Assembly: GCF_032854445.1 (NCBI RefSeq) | Contig: NC_088295.1 | Span: forward strand, 20,137,385-20,201,384 | Direction of reading: 5' to 3' | Source of the DNA: Liolophura sinensis | Lineage: Eukaryota > Mollusca > Polyplacophora > Chitonida > Chitonidae | Length of the DNA: 64,000 nt | Shown here: positions 57,150 to 64,000 of the stretch, in pieces | Position numbering within the stretch: position 1 is the stretch's first letter | How the letters are laid out: every line of letters starts with the position of its first letter | Program-made: the position numbers and the translations under genes | The notes under the pieces: model-generated | The model's input: only the letters and a program-made list of their open reading frames with translations | The model's database searches: none | What the model was told of the DNA's origin: nothing

Positions 57150-58440
57150 AACAACAACAAAAGAAAACTCATAAAGACACGTTGCGTTTTTACACATGTT
57201 GTCGGCGCCGCTCTGCGTCGTCAGCAGATCAGATTGAGTGATAATGCTTAACGCCACATTGGCAATATGCCAGCTATATCAAGGCGATAACAAATGGGAG
57301 GATTTAGTATTATCACAATGTTTAAGAACATTAAAAAATACCATAGTGAAAATCAATATCATAACCAAAGCATTATTTATTCATTCTATGTCAAAACATT
57401 CCTCAATTTTAGGGAATCATGTAAGTACTTCTACATGTATGCTCAATGGACACGGGCGATGAGTTGACTTGGTATACTGTGTATGTCAAAAATAAATGTG
57501 GAAAGTATATGAATTATACAGGCATTAATCTAATCAGAAATGGGTATTCAAGGAAAACAAAGGAATTTAGTGATGAACAATCCATGTCATGAATTCACTT
57601 CAAATTTATGATCGTGCAAAACCTCAGTTTTAATTTTGTACTGCATACATTGGCATTGATCGTACCATTGACCTTTCTTTTCTCATCTGTAACGATTGCA
57701 ATAGCCAGTATTAGTAAACAACAGGACAACCATGGAATATTTCCTTCTCTGCTAGAAAGTATCCTGAACAATTTGTGTACCGAAGTATGGGATATAACTA
57801 TTCTAATCCACCAGGGATGAAACGCTTACTCCACCGAAGACTGATTTCTTGCTTTATTCAGTTCTAGTATAACAAGTATTCTCCTTTTAGTAATTGCTTT
57901 AGTACGGAGCCGTTTTTCTTGGAATGGGCAGTTTGGTAAAAGTTTTGAACCGCACTTTAAGTAACAAGTCTCTAATATTACCGAATCAGATTTGCCTTAG
58001 TTAACTTGCACCGGAAGAAGAGATGACTCCATCGCACTGAGCTTAGTTTGAGCAAGGGATAACTTTTCTCCCGCCTTAAGGAACGCTGGCCTACACTTGT
58101 ATAATTATATAGTCCGTTGTACATTTCTCTGTTTACGAAGACATTTAGTTAGAATACTGGTGAAGTATTCCGGATGAGTCTTTGGTTGAAATGATCAGTT
58201 CAGCTGACGATGTTCATAAATTCAGCTTGGACCACAGTCGCCACTGCGAGAAATGTACCGATGTTCCTAAATACAACGGTATAATCTTTCTGCCGAACCC
58301 ACTGGTTTATGGGGATTATGGGAATCTATTGGGGAAAGGACTACCAGAATGTAGAGAAAAGCGACACTTTGAAAGTGAACCTATTTCTTACAATAAATAA
58401 CAACAAAATGTACTTGCCTTTATGTGGGTTGATATAACCA
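57150..58440. other. No gene recognised upstream of copy B
   Basis: Expected to hold the leader intron of copy B. A 72-codon plus frame at 58182-58400 has no recognised family and uses a non-ATG first codon. Confidence 0.35.
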
Positions 58441-58448
58441 GGGGCCGG

Positions 58449-58562
58449 TTTCACGAAGCACTCTTAACGTTACGTTCACTAAACTACCACGGCAAAAAGT
58501 ACTCTAGGCATTACGTCGTCATGGTAGTTGCGAGCTCGTAACGTTAAGAGAGCTTCGTGAAA
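58449..58562. mobile_element. Fold-back element with 26-bp inverted repeats
   Basis: TTTCACGAAGCACTCTTAAC GTTACG (58449-58474) is, with one mismatch, the reverse complement of 58537-58562. Inner ACTACCACGG/CATGGTAGT also pair. 114 bp, non-coding; a MITE remnant or hairpin repeat. Confidence 0.75.
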
Positions 58563-59339
58563 GTGGGAACAGGCCTTTAATGAGCAGTCCAGCGTGGACA
58601 CAACCGTTCAACTGGTATATACGTTGAACACCTACCTCGTACATATACAGCGGTTAAGCGTACACATGCAGCAAGCAAACACATAGTATGCAGAGCCATT
58701 CAAACTACAGTATCAATCACAAACAAACCTTTTCCCTATACCACCAGTCAAACTAGTATGTCCAGCTTGCCAGTCTAGTGTAGCCTCAATATATACGCCT
58801 GTAGCTTGCCGTAGTCAATCTGATACAGAGCTTTTCATATGGTATAGTCTGTCACACAGCTATACAGGTAACAAAATACCTTAGCATTTGTTTGTACTAT
58901 TTGTCAAACATGGCTGAAAGGAATTTTAGCTCAGTGGAGTGGACTGGAAAGCTGGTAACGTTTTATATTATACACTGTTTACGTTCGTTGACTAAAACAT
59001 GCGGCAAATGATAATCTGTCATTGACAAACAAGTACCACTGAAATAAATATAATGATTACATACAGCTTAAGACGGTACCGGTGTGCCACTAGTATTTTT
59101 GGAAAAATGGGTTAGTCACTTGGTAAAGATACCAGCTGTGGGTCGGAAGATTGTGAAATTTTTGACATTTTACGTGGCGATGTCTCGATTTCATTATCAG
59201 AATAATTGATCAAGTTTGAAAGAAAATATCGGTTAAATAACAGGGATTATATGAATGCTCAATACAAGTCCGACCTATTTAATAGCCTGAGCTATAAGGT
59301 GGTACACTGTGTGGAGGTAATCAAGGGGGCATAACCTTC

Positions 59340-59550
59340 ACATCTGACGAGTTCTGACGACATATGTCTATAATTCAGAAGCTAAACTAAAACCTGTATC
59401 TTGACTGGACTAAAGCTTAGGTCGAATGCATGAAGAACATACGAAGAACATAACATTCCCATGCGAATATCTAACAGGTTGTCATCACATATGGCTAGAA
59501 TTCAGTAGCTAAACTAAAACCTGTATCTTGATTGGACGGGAGCATCTTTC
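59340..59550. repeat. Two-unit direct repeat of about 125 bp
   Basis: GACATATGTCTATAATTCAG AAGCTAAACTAAAACCTGTA recurs as CACATATGGCTAGAATTCAG TAGCTAAACTAAAACCTGTA at about +124 bp. Confidence 0.7.
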
Positions 59551-61167
59551 TCGATAGTAAACCCAAATTTCACCAAAAAGTTATTACAAAGCTGAAGTCT
59601 TCCAAGTCTTCCGAAAATACGCTGGATGAGGCAGAAGATCTTGATGCCGATTTCTTCCAGTTCCAGAAGATGCAAATCGAATCACCCTCAAGCATTCATA
59701 ATACCAAGCATGAAGCAAACACCAATCAGGCCGAAAGGTGGAAGTCGGCGATTCTAATATGAAGACCACAAGGTAAGAAAGCTTTCGACTAATAAGAATA
59801 CTTTATTTAAACATCCGTACGGGTTCGTTTTGACAACTGCGTGTGAGTTGTTCATAACTGCGTTTGAGTTGTTCATATCTGGGCTGAAACAGACCGTAGT
59901 TACATGTATAGCGTAACCTATCCACCCTTTATTTTGAGTTCATCTTGCCTAAGCCATCAAAGGTGCAAATCTTGGCAAGATGCCAACATGCATGACGTGA
60001 AATGTTAGATGTTGCCTGTGTGATCTCTACTTTCTAGGCTAAAGAATTAAGACGTGTGTAAAAATCAATTTAGAGCATAAGCAGTCCAACAATTCTTTTA
60101 CATTATATAATCTTTTACATTGCAATAGTAACAGTCAGCCAGTAAGAAAATGCGTGTTCAGGTACGGGTATATCCCGCTTTCCACCCAAATAGCTAAACG
60201 TTTGCATTTGTCATGTAAAGTGCCTGTGTTCTTTGAATTATGTATGTTAAATGAGTACTTTCCCAAAACAAAGAGGCCTACTGGCCTACTTGAGCATACA
60301 TGAATGAGGACTATAAATCTAGGCTGCATCTTTTGGGGTAAATGTTTTAGTAAAGGTTTACTCATGACCGGTAAAAGTTTACCAAGTTAAATGTTAACTT
60401 TTACGTTACGAAACTAAACGTGTCCTTTCATGTGAAGTGAAACTTCACTGAATCGAATGTTTCCCACTACAACTTTCCCTCTGTTCCAGCGGAAGCTGAG
60501 TGTATGTCTTCACGGAGGCAAATGACCGATCAGTGCTGGTTATCGCACGGGAAGATATATTGTGACTTCGTACAATGATTTGTCACAAGGATATTAAATA
60601 TCACACTGCAACCTCAGCAGAAATGCATATATTTACAGCCTCCATTGTGACATTTGTCTTGAATTTTCCGATTTAATTCTCTCAAAATCACTCTAATTTA
60701 CTGAAGTAATGGACCGCTTGCAACTAGACAGGAAATCGTCCCACTTCGGTGCTGCAGTGAGGTGTAAATTATCTCATGCAGAAAAACAAGTAAAACTATA
60801 TATGTTATTACTGTGTAATGCAACGATCCGCTCATCTGATGTGATCAGCTATATCAATGCTCGTTCATCTGAAACGGTATCGGTCATTTGCCTTCCATGT
60901 TCGTGAAGAGCCTTTTGGTTAAACGACCTGTCGGCGGTTGACGTATGCTGATTGTTAGGTCTCTGAGCCAGAGATTCTGGCTCGAAACCCGGAGAGGTCT
61001 CAAGCAATTCCCAGCAATAAAATGTGTGCTTTAGAAAGTGTCATCGCAAATACCCATTACATTCCTTATGTCAGGGAAAGACTGCCGTTCTTCAGAGAGC
61101 AATACACGGCCGTCTCCCTCCTGTCACACAAAGGGTAACTTGGGAATTAGAGTTCTAACTGTGTGTC

Positions 61168-61288
61168 TGCCTCACGTCTCAATCGAAATGGCGAGGTAAG
61201 TTAAGCGAGTAGACAAGTCTACATAATGTCCATCCTGACCACGGGAAATCAATAGGAGATCTATAGGCAGATGTCTGCTTTACACGCC
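61168..61288. repeat. Dispersed repeat, copy 2 (pair at 41528-41650)
   Basis: CTCACGTCTCAATCGAAATG, GCGAGGTAAGTTAAGCGAGT, ACCACGGGAAATCAATAGGA, GATCTATAGGCAGAT. Same orientation as copy 1, 19.6 kb away. Confidence 0.75.
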
Positions 61289-61859
61289 AGCAATTAGTTA
61301 TCAGGGTGAAGCGATTTTAGCGAAACAGGAACCAGTTGACTTCTGTGAGGAAAAAAGATGATGATTTGGTAGGTGCAATATAAAATACCACAGCCTGGAG
61401 AGTAAGACCAGAGCATCGACGACAGTGTGATATTTGGCAAATTTCCACTGGTAACCGGTAAAATGCGGCGAAGATCTGGGTAGTATTCATGCAAAAAGTC
61501 AGACATTGGCTGGCATTTCGTCATTTGTGCTATTTTTAAACTTCTTTCCCACCTATTACGATTTTTACGCCGATTTACAGACATGTCATACCTTTGTGCG
61601 TTGCAGGAAAGTCTGTCTGTCCTGCATAGTCATAAAACTTCCCAACGAAGACAATTTCAAGATGTTAAAACAAATCGCGACGCTTCTTATGTTCGCCGCG
61701 GTCCGCGCTATGATGGTTCGAAATTAGACGTGTTTTTCAAATGGCCTCGATTGTGGAAGATGTAGTAGATGTAGCACGACATAACACGAAGTGGACCGAT
61801 GAGGACAGAGCTACGATGAACAAACGCACGACCGCGAATGGACTACTGTTGACAATGTC

Positions 61860-62485
61860 AACCAGACCCATCCACGATGATTAACCTTGTAAACCACATG
61901 ACGATGCTAACACGACGTATCTACAGACCCATCCAAGATGATTAACCTTGTAAACCACATGACGATGCTAACACGAGGTATCTACAGACCCACCAAGATG
62001 ATTAACCTTGTAAACCACATGACGATACTAACACGACGTATTTACAAACCCATCCAAGATGATTAACCTTGTAAACCACATGACGATACTAACACTACGT
62101 ATCTACAGACCCACCAAGATGATTAACCTTGTAAACCACATGACGATACTAACACGAGGTATCTACATACCCATCCACGATGATTAACCTTGTAAACCAC
62201 ATGACGATGCTAACACGACGTATCTACAGACCCACCAAGATGATTAACCTTGTAAACCACATGACGATGCTAACACGAGGTATCTACAAACCCATCCAAG
62301 ATGATTAACCTTGTAAACCACATGACGATGCTAACACGACGTATCTACAGACCCACCAAGATGATTAACCTTGTAAACCACATGACGATGCTAACACGAC
62401 GTATCTACATACCCATCCACGATGATTAACCGTGTAAACCACATGACGATACTAACACGACGTACCTACAGACCCACCAAGATAC
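61860..62485. repeat. 59/61-bp satellite with alternating units
   Basis: About 10.5 units of ACCCATCCAAGATGATTAAC CTTGTAAACCACATGACGAT GCTAACACGACGTATCTACAG. From the second unit on, ACCCATCCA (61 bp) and ACCCACCA (59 bp) forms alternate strictly, giving a 120-bp dimer. Confidence 0.93.
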
Positions 62486-62489
62486 CCAA

Positions 62490-64000
62490 TAACCGCCCCT
62501 ATTAAAACATGGTGACGACGCCAGTGTCGTGGCCTGTCGTAGCTATTTTCCTGGCGAATTTGGAATGTTTCTTGGAATGGTAATGGGAGAAAGAGTTTAT
62601 GTACAAGAGGCGCAAGACATACAAGGACATAGATATCCCAATCTTAGAAAATAAGCCCGTCTGTGCAGCTACTCTTGGTACTAACATCTACCTACAACAT
62701 TTTAGAAGTTCCTTCCTTGACATAATATCAGAAAACAGCAATAAGCAGTGCTGTGAACGGTATTGATGTGGTTAAAAAAAATTTCTTGTACGTCTACGTA
62801 TTCTGTGAAATAAATTTGTTCCATACAAGACATACTTGCCACTACAGCCACTTTCCAACGCCATGTTATTTGGAACTCTATCAGTGTCTGTAACTAAGGA
62901 ATCAAGTAACCTTGTAAAGGGGAACCTGATTGGACCGTGAATCATCTTATATATGAGGGAAAGTTTGTCACATTTCAGGATTTTGAAGAATTAATGTTTC
63001 AGTAATTCAAGGTAGATGATGTCGGACATCGCTAACTTGATTAAATGAATATGGAGACACCTAGGTACCCATTCGATATGGCCTATCATCTAACAAACCT
63101 CACGTTTATGGCACAGGTCTCGTTTACTTCGTGCTTCAAATGTTTATTCAAGTAGTAAACAAAGTATCCAATTCCCAGTCAACTGGTAAACACCGAGGAT
63201 GAGATAATTTTATTCAGAAAATAATTACGGTTGTTAAGTGTTAAAATGTTTGTCGAAATGTTTAGCACAATGTTTGGACGTGGTAAATAAGGAATACTCA
63301 CCTAGGCTTGATTAATACATATGTTGGCCAGGGTATAACGAGTTTATATGTAATTTACAGGGAGATAACTCTTTCAGCACTTCTCGAATCGGAATCCTCG
63401 ATCAATTTCGTAAATCACGGAAAACACAGTCTAGCTGACGACGTAGTGGTTTCCATGGATACCGAACGTGAGCAGCTGCTTGGTGTTAAGTGCTCAGCGT
63501 TCGGGTTATAAATATAGAGCCATTTATTCCCGAGATAAAAGTGTGATGTTACGATCAGCTCCTATTGCCATGTATAATTAAATGTGTTTGTGTGGGCTTG
63601 TGGCTGTTTATAAAAATTTGTTACGGCTTCGTTGAGAAAGTCACTTTCAAATATCGTAAGTACCTCTGGCTGACTTTTGGCCATTTTTTTTTCTCTAATC
63701 GTGTAAGCCAGTATACCATATGATCGACAGTTTGTGCAACGGCTCTAACAAGAATTTCAGACGATTCCAGAGTGAGTTCGTGGAAGGCCGCAATCACAGA
63801 CGACAAATTTTAAAGTAATACTGCGTTTTACAACGTAAACGGATGTATTCCAAAATGGCCCTTGTCAATTCGGTGAACATTCGGTAAACATTTTAAGTGC
63901 GATTATTTCTATAGTTCGTGTCTACTACATTAAGCGCTAACGAGATACGTCTAGCTGCACAGCTCAGTGACGACATGGTGGCGGGTGAACACCACGCAGT
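62490..64000. other. No gene recognised
   Basis: Right end of the window. No supported coding segment, SINE or satellite. Confidence 0.4.

Noticed and set aside
58182-58400. 72-codon plus frame as an exon of an unknown gene
   Set aside because: Non-ATG start, no recognised domain and no clear splice sites at both ends.
59532-59762. 76-codon plus frame with acidic, Lys-rich sequence
   Set aside because: First codon is TTG rather than ATG, no family recognised, and overlapping a local direct repeat; a donor-like GTAAGA downstream is insufficient.
61860-62485. CRISPR array
   Set aside because: Regular spacing, but the whole unit is repeated with no unique spacers, and the genome is animal.

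Overview
The window is nuclear DNA from an animal. It shows short exons with GT-AG introns, long AT-rich introns, tRNA-derived SINEs, MITE-like hairpins, many minisatellites and a Penelope-like retroelement relic. The SINE with the tail 'GAGTACGGCGTAAAACACCAATCAAATAAAT' type structure and the frequent TACATGTA words suggest a marine lophotrochozoan (mollusc or brachiopod). This is inference; no marker gene fixes the species. Nothing bacterial, viral or organellar was recognised.

Three protein-coding genes can be reconstructed, all on the minus strand. (1) Positions 2139-10426 hold a complete seven-exon gene of 236 codons, orthologous to vertebrate UPF0193/EVG1 (C22orf23). (2) Positions 14104-30155 hold a ten-coding-exon gene of 531 codons for an SLC43-family major facilitator transporter, most like SLC43A3 (copy A). 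(3) Positions 46095-57098 hold a second ten-exon gene of 527 codons with the same exon order and intron phases (copy B). Both transporter genes have a separate N-terminal exon of 40 codons lying 3-4 kb upstream of the first membrane exon. Seven of the ten coding exons have identical lengths. One exon plus ten intron bases (176 nt) is identical between copies although the surrounding introns are unrelated, which points to recent gene conversion.

The introns carry most of the structure. Intron 5 of the UPF0193 gene contains a 172-bp satellite with a three-monomer (about 517 bp) higher-order period. Intron 6 contains a 36-bp minisatellite split by a SINE with a 12-bp target duplication. Intron 1 of copy A contains a 2-kb array of a 20-bp CATTCCAATAT repeat with a 140-bp higher-order period, and intron 2 contains a MITE-like element with perfect 31-bp inverted repeats. 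Copy B introns hold a 42-bp minisatellite and two SINEs close to an exon.

The 16 kb between the transporter coding regions holds a candidate 5' untranslated exon of copy A (near 33.5 kb), a degraded Penelope-like element with a GIY-YIG-like segment and a hammerhead-like core (37.0-38.1 kb), a SINE nested in another SINE (39.25-39.9 kb), and a 2.2-kb inverted-repeat structure (43.2-45.4 kb). The last 7 kb (57.1-64 kb) has no gene I can recognise; it holds hairpin elements, dispersed repeats and a 59/61-bp alternating satellite. Many long open frames in the minisatellites are by-products of repeat periods divisible by three or of stop-poor units and are not annotated as genes.
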